The position numbers were made by a program, and so were the translations under genes. The notes under the pieces are model-generated. The model worked only from the letters and a program-made list of their open reading frames with translations, searched no databases and was not told where the DNA came from. Source: Rhodocyclaceae bacterium (GTDB lineage: Bacteria; Pseudomonadota; Gammaproteobacteria; Burkholderiales; Rhodocyclaceae). Taken from it: a DNA stretch of 41,351 nucleotides. Positions 7,952-16,496 of this stretch are shown here, piece by piece (the stretch's first letter is position 1; each line of letters starts with the position of its first letter). The stretch covers positions 1 to 41,351 of the forward strand of contig JANXRC010000110.1 of the NCBI GenBank assembly GCA_025353195.1, written 5' to 3'.

Positions 7952-8493
7952 TTGCCAGCTCCACAAACGAGGTGTGCGGCTGATGCAGCTCGACGTGGAA
8001 GAATACGCCGATGTTCGTAGCACTCATAGTCATATTCCGCGCCGTAGAACCAGCCATGTGGCGCAGGTCACCGGCTACATCAACAGAGGCTTTTTTACAA
8101 CAACAAGTCCATTTTTATCAACTGGAAGTATCGATAGTTGCTGCACCACTCTGATCGCCGAACTGACATCGGTTATTGATGGCATTCGAACTGCACTTAA
8201 TGAGCGCAAGATTTATTCGCTGGCTTGAAATATCGGCAGGAGCAATTCTGGCAAAGCCTGAGTGACTGGTGCTCGCTCTGAACCGGTCTAACAATATGTA
8301 AATATCAACAGACCGTTTCGGGCACGAAGCGGAAATCGACTGGGAAATCCTGACAGTCGGCAAAGGCCGACCAACCGCCGTATCACCGACGCCGACTCTT
8401 GGCATTGGGCAAGTTGCCCGTTGTAAGCGACGAGTGGCCACCTCAAACAGCATGCTTCGCTTCATTCCACCAATTCGCTGCCTGCCGCGGCAC
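7952..8493. other. Long non-coding gap upstream of the cytochrome pair
   Basis: About 540 bases with no gene I can support. The stretch 8095-8300 is lower in GC than its surroundings and holds A/T-rich runs that could be the cytochrome promoter region, but no convincing -35/-10 or FNR-type site was found. A repeat copy lies at 8375-8398. The possible 125-codon minus-strand frame here shows no family resemblance or ribosome-binding site and is not called. Confidence 0.5.
8375..8398 (-). repeat. Dispersed 24-base repeat, copy G (diverged)
   Basis: Read on the minus strand this is GAGTCGGCG, TCGG, TGAT, ACGGCGG. Both ends match the consensus, and four mismatches are concentrated in the middle. 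It lies in the non-coding gap between the cytochromes and the thiolase terminator. Confidence 0.5.
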
Positions 8494-8538
8494 AAATAAA
8501 AAACGGCTGCCGCGCCGAACCCGGCGCGGCAGCCGTTT
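8494..8538 (-). terminator. Rho-independent terminator of the beta-oxidation operon
   Basis: Read on the minus strand, a perfect 16-base-pair stem (AAACGGCTGCCGCGCC with its complement) has a six-base loop and is followed by a T run broken by one A. It starts nine bases after the thiolase stop codon. This is a textbook intrinsic terminator ending the acd-had/ech-thiolase operon. Confidence 0.93.
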
Positions 8539-8546
8539 ATCGCCGA

Positions 8547-9743
8547 TTACATCCGCTCGTATATTCCCGCCGCGCCCATGCCGGTGCCGACGCACATGGT
8601 GACCATGCCGTACTTGAGGTTGCGCCGGCGCAGGGCGTGAATCACCGTGGCCGATCGGATCGCGCCGGTGGCGCCGAGCGGATGGCCGAGGGCGATGGCG
8701 CCGCCGATCGGATTGACCTTGGCCGGATCGAGGCCGAGGTCCTGGATCACCGCCAGCGATTGCGCGGCAAAGGCCTCGTTGAGTTCGATCCAGTCGAGCT
8801 GATCCTGGGTGATGCCGGCGGCCTTGCAGGCGACCGGGATTGCTTCCTTGGGGCCGATGCCCATGATTTCGGGCGGCACGCCGCGCACGGCGAAGGAGAC
8901 GAAGCGCGCCAGCGGCGTCAGGTTGAACTGCTTGAGGATTTTCTCGCTGACCAGGATCAGCGCGCCAGCGCCGTCGGAGGTCTGCGAGCTGTTGCCGGCG
9001 GTCACCGAACCCTTGGCGGCGAACACCGGCTTCAGCTTGGCCAGCGCCGCCAGATTGGAATCGGCGCGCGCGCCTTCGTCGCGGTTGACGCTGCGCTTCT
9101 TCAGTTCGACCTCGCCGGTGGCAAGATTCGGCACGCGATCGATGATCTCGACCGGCGTCGTCTCGCCGTCGAACTCGCCCGCAGCTTGCCCGGCGATGGC
9201 CCGCTGATGGGATTCCAGCGCGAACTGGTCCTGCATCTCGCGCGTGACCTTCCACTGGTTGGCCACCTTCTCCGCCGTGAGCCCCATGCCGTAGGCCATG
9301 CCGACGTTTTCGTCCTTGAACACGCCCATGTTGATCGAGGGATGGTTGCCCCCCATCGGCACCATGGACATCGACTCGGCGCCGCCCGCGATCATGACAT
9401 CGGCCTGACCGACGCGGATGCGGTCGGCGGCCATCGCCACGGCGGTGATGCCCGAGGCGCAGAATCGATTGACGGTGACGCCGCCGACGGTGTTGGGCAA
9501 GCCGGCCAGCAGCACGGCATTGCGTGCCATGTTGAGTCCGGATTCGCCTTCGGGGAAGGAGCAGCCGATGATGGCGTCCTCGATCAGCTTGGGGTCGAGG
9601 CCCGGCACCTGGGCCATGGCAGACTGGATCGCATACACCAGCAGGTCGTCGGGACGCGTATTGCGGAACATGCCGCGCGGCGCCTTGCCGATCGGCGTAC
9701 GGGTGGCGGCAACGATGTAGGCGTCTTGAAGTTGTTTGCTCAT
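8547..9743 (-). CDS. Acetyl-CoA C-acyltransferase (thiolase)
   Basis: A 398-residue thiolase that cleaves 3-ketoacyl-CoA with CoA in the last step of beta-oxidation. The nucleophilic Cys is C95 in NRFCASGIT, the His is H354 in GHPLGATG, and the second catalytic Cys is C384 in CVGTGMGAAGIYERM. The QTSDGAG and WIELNEAFAAQSL stretches are also present. Length is standard. The Shine-Dalgarno GAGGAG precedes the ATG. It is third and last in an operon with an acyl-CoA dehydrogenase and a hydroxyacyl-CoA dehydrogenase/hydratase, which supports a degradative rather than biosynthetic role. FadA-like is the best description. Confidence 0.95.
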   Translation of the reverse strand: MSKQLQDAYIVAATRTPIGKAPRGMFRNTRPDDLLVYAIQSAMAQVPGLDPKLIEDAIIGCSFPEGESGLNMARNAVLLAGLPNTVGGVTVNRFCASGITAVAMAADRIRVGQADVMIAGGAESMSMVPMGGNHPSINMGVFKDENVGMAYGMGLTAEKVANQWKVTREMQDQFALESHQRAIAGQAAGEFDGETTPVEIIDRVPNLATGEVELKKRSVNRDEGARADSNLAALAKLKPVFAAKGSVTAGNSSQTSDGAGALILVSEKILKQFNLTPLARFVSFAVRGVPPEIMGIGPKEAIPVACKAAGITQDQLDWIELNEAFAAQSLAVIQDLGLDPAKVNPIGGAIALGHPLGATGAIRSATVIHALRRRNLKYGMVTMCVGTGMGAAGIYERM

Positions 9744-9764
9744 TTCGATTCTCCTCTTTGCGCC

Positions 9765-12152
9765 TCAGTTACGTACGGGCTTGCCGGTCTGCATCATGCC
9801 CATGATGCGTTCCTGGGTCTTGGGATGGTTCAGCAGTTCCATGAAGGCCTTGCGTTCCAGGTCGAGCAGCCACTGCTCGCTGACAAGGCTGCCCTGGTCG
9901 ACCTCGCCGCCGGAGACCACCGTGGCGATCATCTGCCCCAGCTTGAAGTCGTGGGCGGAGATGAAGCCGCCGTCGCGCATGTTGACCAGTTGCATCATGA
10001 TGGTGCCGATGGCATAGCGCCCGGCAACCGGCACCAGCTTCTGCAGCGGCGGCCGGTAGCCGGCGTCGAACATGGCGCGCGCTTCTACCTTGGCGACGTG
10101 CAGCAGCTCGTAGGGGTTGAAGACGACTATGTCGTCGGCCTTAAGATAGCCCATTTGCCGTGCCTCCAGCGCCGACTTTGAGACGACGGCGGTGGCGGCG
10201 TTGATAAAGTTGTTCTTGAGGAACTGCAGCAGGTCGTTGCCCTTGGCGTCGGCCGCCGCGCGCAGCGCCGCTTCCTTGAGGCCGCCGCCGGACGGAATCA
10301 GGCCGACGCCGACTTCGACCAGGCCGATATAGGACTCGATCGAGGCGACGCGCTTCGCCGCGTGCAGCGCCAGTTCGCAGCCGCCGCCCAGCGCGAGCCC
10401 GGCCACCGCAGCCACCACCGGCACGTTGGCGTACTTCATCGCCTGTAGGGCATTTTGCAGCTTGACGACTTCGGGTTCGATGGCCTTGACGCCGCCCGAC
10501 ATGAACAGCGGCAGCATCGACTGCAGATCGGCGCCAGCGGAGAAGGCGCCGCCTTCGGCCGCATCCGCACCCCAGATCACCAGCCCCTTGTAGTGTTGTT
10601 CCGCCTCCGCGATGGCCTTCGCCAGTCCGGCGATGACCCCGGCGCCGATGACATGCATCTTGGTCTTGAGCGACAGGATCAGCACCCCGTCGTCCTCGTG
10701 CCAGATGCGCACCGACTCGTCCTCGAACAGGGTAATGCCGGCGGTCGTGCCGTCGACCGCGTCATCGCCCAGGACCGGGGCGCGGAAGCGCTGGCGCAGA
10801 TACACGGGCAGCGTGGAACGCGGCACATGGGTCCGGCTCGCCGGCGACCAGGAGCCGTCGGCGCCATGGACGCCGTTGCGCCCGTCGAACACCCATGCCG
10901 GCAGCGGTGCGGAACACAGCGCCTTACCGGCGTCGATGTCTTCCTTGACCCATTGCGCGACCTGATGCCAGCCGGCGGCCTGCCAGGTTTCGAAGGGACC
11001 GAGCTTCTGGCCGAAGCCCCAGCGCATGGCGAAATCGACATCGCGCGCATTGTCGGCAATGGCTTCCAGATGCACGGCGATGTAGTGGAAGGCGTCGCGG
11101 AAGATGGCCCAGAGGAATTGCGCCTGCGGGTTGGTCGAGTCGTGCAGCGCCTTCATGCGCTTGGCCGGATCCTTTTCCTTGAGGATGCGCGCCACGAGAT
11201 CATCGGCCTTGCCGCCGCCCGCGACGTACTGGCCCGTAGCGAAATCCAGGCGCTGGACTTCCCTGCCGACCTTCTTGTAGAAGCCGGCGCCGGTCTTCTG
11301 CCCCAAGGCACCGGCGGCGACGAGCTTGGTCAGCACTTCCGGCGTCTTGTAAATGGCCGCGAACGGATCGTTCGGCAACGTGTCCTGCATGGTCTTGATC
11401 ACGTGGCCCATGGTGTCGAGGCCAACCACGTCTGCGGTGCGGAAGGTGCCCGACCTGGCGCGACCGAGCTTGGAACCGGTGAGGTCATCGACCACGTCGC
11501 ACGACAGGCCGAACTTCTCCGCCTCGTGGATCGTCGCCATCATGCTGAAGACGCCGACGCGGTTGGCGATGAAGTTGGGCGTGTCCTTGGCCCGCACCAC
11601 GCCCTTGCCCAGCGTGGTGACCAGGAAGCCTTCGAGCTGGTCGAGAATCTCCGGCCGCGTCGCGCCGGTCGGAATCAGTTCGACCAGATGCATGTAGCGC
11701 GGCGGATTGAAGAAATGCACGCCGCAGAAGCGTGCCTTGAGCTCGTCCGAGAAACCTTCGGACAGGGCGGTGATCGACAAGCCCGAGGTATTCGAGGCGA
11801 AGATCGCATTCGGCGCGATGAAGGGCGCGACCTTCTGGTACAGGTCGTGCTTCCAGTCCATGCGTTCGGCAATTGCCTCGATGATCAGGTCGCAACCTTT
11901 CAAGAGCTCGAGATTGTCGTCGTAGTTGGCGACTTCGATGCAGGGCGCATCGTCCTTGTTGCCCAGCGGCGCCGGGCTGAGCTTCTTGAGGCCTTCGATG
12001 GCGCGCAGCACGATGCCGTTCTTCTGACCTTCCCTGGCCGGCAGGTCGAACAGCACCACCGGAACCTTGGCATTGACGCAGTGGGCGGCAATCTGCGCGC
12101 CCATGACGCCGGCGCCGAGAACGGCAACTTTCCTGACGATGAAATTGCTCAT
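9765..12152 (-). CDS. 3-hydroxyacyl-CoA dehydrogenase / enoyl-CoA hydratase fusion (FadN-type order)
   Basis: A 795-residue bifunctional beta-oxidation enzyme. The NAD-binding dehydrogenase comes first (GAGVMGAQIAAH at about 13-24, FASNTSGLSIT, GVHFFNPPRYMHLVELIP). Its C-terminal dehydrogenase domains follow (FIANRVGVF, DVVGLDTMGHV). The crotonase-fold hydratase comes last (VPVVAAVAGLALGGGCELAL and GLVEVGVGLIPSGGG, about residues 580-650). This order is the reverse of E. coli FadB and matches the FadN-like class common in betaproteobacteria. It starts 11 bases after the acyl-CoA dehydrogenase stop with a good AAGGAA site, and the thiolase follows after 21 bases. Together with its neighbours it would carry an enoyl-CoA to acetyl-CoA. 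Confidence 0.93.
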   Translation of the reverse strand: MSNFIVRKVAVLGAGVMGAQIAAHCVNAKVPVVLFDLPAREGQKNGIVLRAIEGLKKLSPAPLGNKDDAPCIEVANYDDNLELLKGCDLIIEAIAERMDWKHDLYQKVAPFIAPNAIFASNTSGLSITALSEGFSDELKARFCGVHFFNPPRYMHLVELIPTGATRPEILDQLEGFLVTTLGKGVVRAKDTPNFIANRVGVFSMMATIHEAEKFGLSCDVVDDLTGSKLGRARSGTFRTADVVGLDTMGHVIKTMQDTLPNDPFAAIYKTPEVLTKLVAAGALGQKTGAGFYKKVGREVQRLDFATGQYVAGGGKADDLVARILKEKDPAKRMKALHDSTNPQAQFLWAIFRDAFHYIAVHLEAIADNARDVDFAMRWGFGQKLGPFETWQAAGWHQVAQWVKEDIDAGKALCSAPLPAWVFDGRNGVHGADGSWSPASRTHVPRSTLPVYLRQRFRAPVLGDDAVDGTTAGITLFEDESVRIWHEDDGVLILSLKTKMHVIGAGVIAGLAKAIAEAEQHYKGLVIWGADAAEGGAFSAGADLQSMLPLFMSGGVKAIEPEVVKLQNALQAMKYANVPVVAAVAGLALGGGCELALHAAKRVASIESYIGLVEVGVGLIPSGGGLKEAALRAAADAKGNDLLQFLKNNFINAATAVVSKSALEARQMGYLKADDIVVFNPYELLHVAKVEARAMFDAGYRPPLQKLVPVAGRYAIGTIMMQLVNMRDGGFISAHDFKLGQMIATVVSGGEVDQGSLVSEQWLLDLERKAFMELLNHPKTQERIMGMMQTGKPVRN

Positions 12153-12163
12153 GATTTTCCTTG

Positions 12164-13954
12164 TTAGAACAGTTCGGCTTCGAGATCGAGCAGGGATTTT
12201 GCGCCGGAACGGGCCTGGCGTATCAACATCGCCGTTTCGGGCAGCAGGCGGGCGAAGTAGAAGCGCGCGGTGGCGAGCTTGGCCTTGTAAAAACTGTCGC
12301 CGGAATCCAGCTTGGCGAGGGCGATCTTTGCCATGCGGGCGAAGAAGTAGCTATACACCAGATGGCCGACCACGCGCAGGTAGGGAACCGCCGCGGCGCC
12401 GACTTCGTCCTGGTTCTGGAAAGCCTTCATGCCGATTTCCATGGTCAGCTTGGTCACCTTGTCGCCGAGATCGGCGAGCGGCGTGACGAATTCGCTCATG
12501 ACTTCGTCGGTGCCGTTTTCCTCGACGAAGGCCTGCACCAGCGCGCCGAACTTCTTCAGCTTGGCGCCATTGTCCATGAGGATCTTGCGGCCCAGCAGGT
12601 CGAGCGACTGGATGGTGTTGGTGCCTTCGTAAATCATGTTGATGCGGGCATCGCGCACATACTGCTCCATGCCCCACTCGGCGATGTAGCCGTGCCCACC
12701 GTAGACCTGCATTGCCTCGGAGGTGGCGATCCAACCATTGTCGGTCATGAAAGCCTTGATGATCGGCGTCAGCAGCGTCACCAGGTCGGCGGCATCCTTG
12801 CGCACGGCTTCGTCCGGGTGATTCAGTTCGCGATCGATCTGCAGCGCGACGAAGGACGAAAAGGCGCGGCCGCCTTCCGCATAGGCCTTCGCCGTCAATA
12901 GCATGCGGCGCACATCGGGGTGCACGATGATCGGATCGGCCGCCTTGTCCGGTGCCTTGATGCCCGACAGGCTGCGCATCTGCAGCCGGTCCTTGGCATA
13001 GACCAGCGCGTTCTGGTAGGCCACTTCGGTCAGGCCGAGACCCTGCATGCCGACGCCGAGGCGCGCCGCATTCATCATGATGAACATGGCATTGAGGCCC
13101 TTGTGCGGCTGGCCAATCAGCCAGGCGGTAGCGTCGTCCATATTCATCTGGCAGGTCGAGTTACCGTGTATCCCCATCTTTTCTTCGAGGGCCCCGCAGG
13201 TGATGGCGTTGCGCGCGCCCAGCGTGCCATCGGCATTGGGAATGAACTTCGGTACGATGAACAGCGAAATTCCCTTGGTGCCCACCGGTGCGTCGGGCAG
13301 GCGGGCGAGCACCAGATGCACGATGTTCTCGGCCATGTCATGCTCGCCGGCGGAGATGAAGATCTTGCCGCCGGTAATCTTGTAGGAACCATCGGCCTGG
13401 GGTACGGCCTTGGAACGCAGCAGGCCGAGGTCGGTGCCGCAATGCGCCTCGGTGAGGCACATGGTTCCGGTCCATTGGCCCGACACCAGCTTGGGCAGGT
13501 ACAGCGCCTTCAACTCCGGCGTGCCGTGTTCATGCAGGCACTCATAAGCGCCGTGCGACAAACCGGCATACATGTACCAGGCCTGGTTGGCGGAGTTGAG
13601 CATCTCCGACAGCGGGTTGTACACCACCACCGGCAAGCCCTGCCCGCCGAAGTCCGGATCACAGGTCAGCGCAGGCCAGCCGGCGTCGACGAACTGGCGG
13701 TAGGCCTCCTTGAAGCCGGTCGGCGTCTTCACCTCGTGGGTGACCGGATCTAGCCGGCAACCCTCGCGATCGCCGACGTGGTTGAGCGGGAACAGCACCT
13801 TGGAGGTGAACTTGCCGCCCTCCTCCAACAACTGATTGATCGTGTCGGCATCAAGCTCGGCATGCGCCGGCAAAGCCTTGAGCTCCGCCGTCACGTCGAA
13901 CAGTTCGTGCAAGACGAATTGCATGTCGCGCAAAGGGGCGATGTATTGGCCCAT
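12164..13954 (-). CDS. Acyl-CoA dehydrogenase, long form with C-terminal extension
   Basis: A 596-residue acyl-CoA dehydrogenase and first gene of the beta-oxidation operon. Signatures are TGTMCLTEAHCGTDLGLLR, FISAGEHDMAENIVHLVLAR, MMNAARLGVGMQGLGL, and INMIYEGTNTIQSLDLLGRK with the probable catalytic Glu at 443. It is the same length and layout as the enzyme at 2170-3960 but clearly diverged, so the two probably differ in substrate. The ATG at 13954 is chosen over 14014 because AGGAGGA lies just upstream and MGQYIAPLRDMQFVL aligns with the paralogue's start. A near-perfect 27-base dyad lies 45-71 bases upstream and is the likely control site. Confidence 0.94.
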   Translation of the reverse strand: MGQYIAPLRDMQFVLHELFDVTAELKALPAHAELDADTINQLLEEGGKFTSKVLFPLNHVGDREGCRLDPVTHEVKTPTGFKEAYRQFVDAGWPALTCDPDFGGQGLPVVVYNPLSEMLNSANQAWYMYAGLSHGAYECLHEHGTPELKALYLPKLVSGQWTGTMCLTEAHCGTDLGLLRSKAVPQADGSYKITGGKIFISAGEHDMAENIVHLVLARLPDAPVGTKGISLFIVPKFIPNADGTLGARNAITCGALEEKMGIHGNSTCQMNMDDATAWLIGQPHKGLNAMFIMMNAARLGVGMQGLGLTEVAYQNALVYAKDRLQMRSLSGIKAPDKAADPIIVHPDVRRMLLTAKAYAEGGRAFSSFVALQIDRELNHPDEAVRKDAADLVTLLTPIIKAFMTDNGWIATSEAMQVYGGHGYIAEWGMEQYVRDARINMIYEGTNTIQSLDLLGRKILMDNGAKLKKFGALVQAFVEENGTDEVMSEFVTPLADLGDKVTKLTMEIGMKAFQNQDEVGAAAVPYLRVVGHLVYSYFFARMAKIALAKLDSGDSFYKAKLATARFYFARLLPETAMLIRQARSGAKSLLDLEAELF

Positions 13955-13998
13955 GGTGTCCTCCTGTGTCTTATTGGGTAGCGTCGACCGAACTGATG

Positions 13999-14025
13999 CG
14001 AACGGTCGTTTCAAACAACCGTTCG
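13999..14025. promoter_or_regulatory. 27-base dyad upstream of the beta-oxidation operon
   Basis: An almost perfect inverted repeat with outer arms CGAACGGT (13999-14006) and ACCGTTCG (14018-14025) and inner arms GTTT and AAAC around a central C. Only one symmetric pair mismatches. It lies 45-71 bases before the acyl-CoA dehydrogenase start. Size and symmetry fit a TetR-family operator of the kind that controls fatty-acid degradation in proteobacteria. It is not similar to the dyad at 5732, so a different regulator, not encoded nearby, is likely. Confidence 0.65.
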
Positions 14026-14122
14026 AATGATAGCGCAGTTCATTGGCCGCGTGTAGTCGCGTACCTCTAATTCCGTGGATTCAGGGGATGGCAGCCGGTG
14101 ACCCGGCCGCCAACGCGGCAGG

Positions 14123-14665
14123 TCAACGCAGGAATTCGCGGCTGACTTCCCGAAACAGCGTCGAATCGGAATGCCGCAGCCATTCGAAGGCCACCATCTC
14201 GCGGCTGACAATGCTCGCGCCGGCGTCGCGCATGCGCGCCAGCGCCAGCGCCTTGTCGGTCCCGCGGCGCGAGCCGACGGCTTCCTCGACGACGAATACC
14301 TGCTTGCCGGCCGCAAGCAGTTCGATCGCCGTCTGCAGCACGCAGACGTGCGTTTCCATGCCGCAGACCACATATTGGCCAGGACCTTCCGGCAGGTCCA
14401 GCGCATGGCAAGCACCCGCCACGGCCGAGAAATGCACCTTGCCGGCAATGCAGCCGGGCGGCAGTTCGGCCGCCACCGCCGGATGGGTCGGTCCCAGTCC
14501 CTGCGGGTACTGCTCGCAGGCCAACACCGGAACCTCCAGCCGGCGCGCGACGCGGATCAACCAGACGATATGCTCGAGCAACACTTGCCAGCCGGCGATG
14601 GCCGGCACCAGCTTGCCTTGAACATCCACTACCAGCAGCGCGGAGTCGCGTGCGTCGATCAGCAT
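14123..14665 (-). CDS. Isochorismatase-family cysteine hydrolase
   Basis: A 180-residue member of the isochorismatase-like hydrolase superfamily. The Asp-Lys-Cys triad is visible as D14 in LLVVDVQGKL, K76 in IAGKVHFSA and C108 in GMETHVCVLQTAIEL. The overall pattern resembles the YcaC-like branch. Substrates in this family vary (isochorismate, nicotinamide and others) and cannot be read from the sequence. Its ATG overlaps the end of the upstream exonuclease gene by seven bases, so the two are co-transcribed. Downstream is the 27-base dyad of the beta-oxidation operon. Confidence 0.88.
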   Translation of the reverse strand: MLIDARDSALLVVDVQGKLVPAIAGWQVLLEHIVWLIRVARRLEVPVLACEQYPQGLGPTHPAVAAELPPGCIAGKVHFSAVAGACHALDLPEGPGQYVVCGMETHVCVLQTAIELLAAGKQVFVVEEAVGSRRGTDKALALARMRDAGASIVSREMVAFEWLRHSDSTLFREVSREFLR

Positions 14666-15462
14666 GATGCCTCCCAGGCGGCAATGAATTCCTTCCAGTG
14701 CGGCAGGCCGGTCGTCGCCAGCGTGCTTTTCACCAGGTCCAGCTCGATGTCATGTTCGCTGGCCGTCAGCAGGCCGCGCATCAGCTGAAAACGCAGGAAG
14801 ACCAGCCAGGTGTTGACCACGTCGGTTTCGCAATAGTCGCGAATCTCGTCGATGCGTCCTTCCAGCCACGCGCCCCAAACGGCCGAACCATCCATGCCGA
14901 GCTTGCCCGGCAGGCCCATCAGCCGTGCCAGTTGGTCGAGCGGCGCGCTGCCGCGCGGCTGGTACATCGCCAGCAGATCCATCAGGTCGAGATGGCGCGA
15001 GTGATAGCGGCTGATGTAGTTGTTCCACTTGAAGTCCTTCGAGTCGCGGTAATCGCCCTCGCCCATGTCCCAGTAGCGCGGCGCGGTGACGCCATGGATC
15101 AGACCCCGATAGTGCAGCACCGGCAGGTCGAAGCCGCCGCCGTTCCAGGAGACGATCTGCGGCGTGAACTTTTCCACGCCGTCGAAAAAGCGCTGGATGA
15201 TTTCGCCCTCGCCCGACTTCGGCTCGGCCAGCGACCAGACGCGAAAGCCGCCCTCGTCACCATGGCTGCGCAAGGCGCAGGAAATCACCACCACGCGCTG
15301 CAGATGCAGTGGCAGGAAGTCGCTGCCGTTCTTGGCGCGCTGGCGCTGGAAGGCGAACTCCGCCACTTCCGCGTCGGGCAGCGTCGCCGGCAGATCGTGC
15401 AGCGTGCGCAGTCCGGCGATGTCCGGAATGGTTTCGATGTCGAAGACGAGGACGGGAGTCAT
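14659..15462 (-). CDS. Predicted 3'-5' exonuclease, PolB exonuclease-like
   Basis: A 267-residue DnaQ/RNase H-fold exonuclease related to the proofreading domain of DNA polymerase B. The acidic motifs are visible: FDIETIP near residue 7 (ExoI), SWNGGGFDLPVL around 104-115 (ExoII) and YCETDVVNTWLVF around 210 (ExoIII). No polymerase domain is attached, and this stand-alone form is widespread in proteobacteria. Its cellular role is not established; DNA or RNA trimming is assumed from the fold. It is transcribed with the isochorismatase-like gene and is divergent from the IclR regulator. Confidence 0.9.
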   Translation of the reverse strand: MTPVLVFDIETIPDIAGLRTLHDLPATLPDAEVAEFAFQRQRAKNGSDFLPLHLQRVVVISCALRSHGDEGGFRVWSLAEPKSGEGEIIQRFFDGVEKFTPQIVSWNGGGFDLPVLHYRGLIHGVTAPRYWDMGEGDYRDSKDFKWNNYISRYHSRHLDLMDLLAMYQPRGSAPLDQLARLMGLPGKLGMDGSAVWGAWLEGRIDEIRDYCETDVVNTWLVFLRFQLMRGLLTASEHDIELDLVKSTLATTGLPHWKEFIAAWEASC

Positions 15463-15479
15463 GGGCTGGATTCTCTTGA

Positions 15480-15502
15480 GAGTCGGCGCTGGCGATGCGG
15501 CG
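15480..15502 (+). repeat. Dispersed 24-base repeat, copy C (diverged)
   Basis: This copy keeps the left block GAGTCGGCGCTGG and the right block CGGCG. Four central positions differ from the consensus. It fills most of the 51-base gap between the divergent exonuclease and IclR genes, so it overlaps whatever promoters serve them. Confidence 0.5.
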
Positions 15503-15513
15503 ATTCTATAATC

Positions 15514-16338
15514 ATGCCCATGTCAGGTGAAGATAAAGACGAAGACGGCCGTCAGGGCATCCAGTCGATCGAGGTTGGCGTGCCGCTGCTGCGCGTACTG
15601 GCCGACCACGGCGCGCCGATGATGCTGCGCGATCTCGCCAGGGAGGCCGGCATGCCAGCGGCGAAGGCCCACCGCTACCTGGTCAGCTTCGTGCGTACCG
15701 GACTGGTGACGCAGGACCCGACCTCCGGCCGCTACGACCTCGGCCATTTTGCCCTGGACCTCGGGCTGGCCAGCCTGGCGCGGCTCGACGCGGTGCGCGT
15801 GGCGACCCCGGTGCTCGACGCCCTCGGCGAGGAAATCGGGGAAACGGTGGCACTGGCCGTATGGGGCAACATGGGCCCCACCATCGTGCGCTGGGTCGAA
15901 TCGCGGCGGCCGGTCACCGTCAATCTGCGCACCGGCGCGGTTATGCCGCTGCTGCATTCGGCGATCGGCCTGTGCTTCGTCGCCTTTTTCGATTCACCGG
16001 TGCTTGAGCGGCAGGTCGTGCAAGAGTTGCTGATCAACGCGCGCGGCGAGGACACTCGGGCGCCGATGACGCGCGCCCAACTCGACGTGCTGACGACCGA
16101 CGCTCGCGAACACGGCATGTCACGCGTCGTGGGATCGGTGATTCCCGGCATCAACGCCTTCTGCGCCCCGGTGTTCAATCACGACGGCAAGATGGCGCTG
16201 GCCATCACCGGCCTGGGTCCCGCCGGCCTCCTCCCGCCCAACTGGAATGGCCCGATCCCGAAAGCGATCCTCGCTGCCGCACACTCCATCTCGCGCCGGC
16301 TGGGCTGGCGAGGCGTCACAGCGCGTGACGCGAAATGA
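15514..16338 (+). CDS. IclR-family transcriptional regulator
   Basis: A 274-residue regulator with an N-terminal winged helix (GIQSIEVGVPLLRVL, LRDLAREAGMPAAKAHRYLVSFVRTGLV, about 16-70). The IclR effector domain follows (about 90-260), with GPTIVRWVESRRPVTVNLRTGAVMPLLHSAIG and GINAFCAPVFNHDGKMALAITGLGP. Two ATGs lie close together (15514 and 15520) and neither has a clear Shine-Dalgarno. A TATAAT sequence lies directly before the first, so the start may be a few residues further in. IclR proteins usually control catabolic or acid-degradation operons with small effectors. The target is not evident; the divergent exonuclease-isochorismatase pair is one candidate. Confidence 0.9.
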   Translation: MPMSGEDKDEDGRQGIQSIEVGVPLLRVLADHGAPMMLRDLAREAGMPAAKAHRYLVSFVRTGLVTQDPTSGRYDLGHFALDLGLASLARLDAVRVATPVLDALGEEIGETVALAVWGNMGPTIVRWVESRRPVTVNLRTGAVMPLLHSAIGLCFVAFFDSPVLERQVVQELLINARGEDTRAPMTRAQLDVLTTDAREHGMSRVVGSVIPGINAFCAPVFNHDGKMALAITGLGPAGLLPPNWNGPIPKAILAAAHSISRRLGWRGVTARDAK

Positions 16339-16353
16339 CGGCCATCGATACCG

Positions 16354-16377
16354 CCGCCGTCCCGCCAGCGCCGACTC
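16354..16377 (-). repeat. Dispersed 24-base repeat, copy D
   Basis: Minus-strand copy with one mismatch (T to C after CTGG) to the 24-base consensus. It begins 15 bases after the IclR stop codon. Copies C and D thus flank the IclR gene in opposite orientations. Confidence 0.65.
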
Positions 16378-16496
16378 CTGGGGACCGGCCAATGTTTCGA
16401 AAGCCTGACCAACGCCGACCCCTTGTTGGTCCCCTCGCATTTTTGCGTAGATTGACTATGATGAATCATGTTGGTTGATGATATGGGGTGACCAAA

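Noticed and set aside
8118-8495. A 125-codon minus-strand frame in the gap after the thiolase terminator
   Set aside because: No ribosome-binding site, no recognisable domain, and the frame runs into the terminator region and a repeat copy.
10156-10182. Repeat-like sequence inside the hydroxyacyl-CoA dehydrogenase/hydratase gene
   Set aside because: It matches about 19 of 23 positions but encodes SALEARQMG, a normal hydratase stretch with no extra residues. Likely coincidence in GC-rich codons.
10455-12167. A 570-codon plus-strand frame opposite the hydroxyacyl-CoA dehydrogenase gene
   Set aside because: Composition is that of antisense high-GC DNA and no domain is visible. The real gene is on the other strand with correct operon spacing.
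15507-15512. TATAAT directly before the IclR start as a promoter for a leaderless mRNA
   Set aside because: No -35 hexamer lies at a suitable distance (TTGAGA is about 25 bases away), so the match is not enough to call a promoter.
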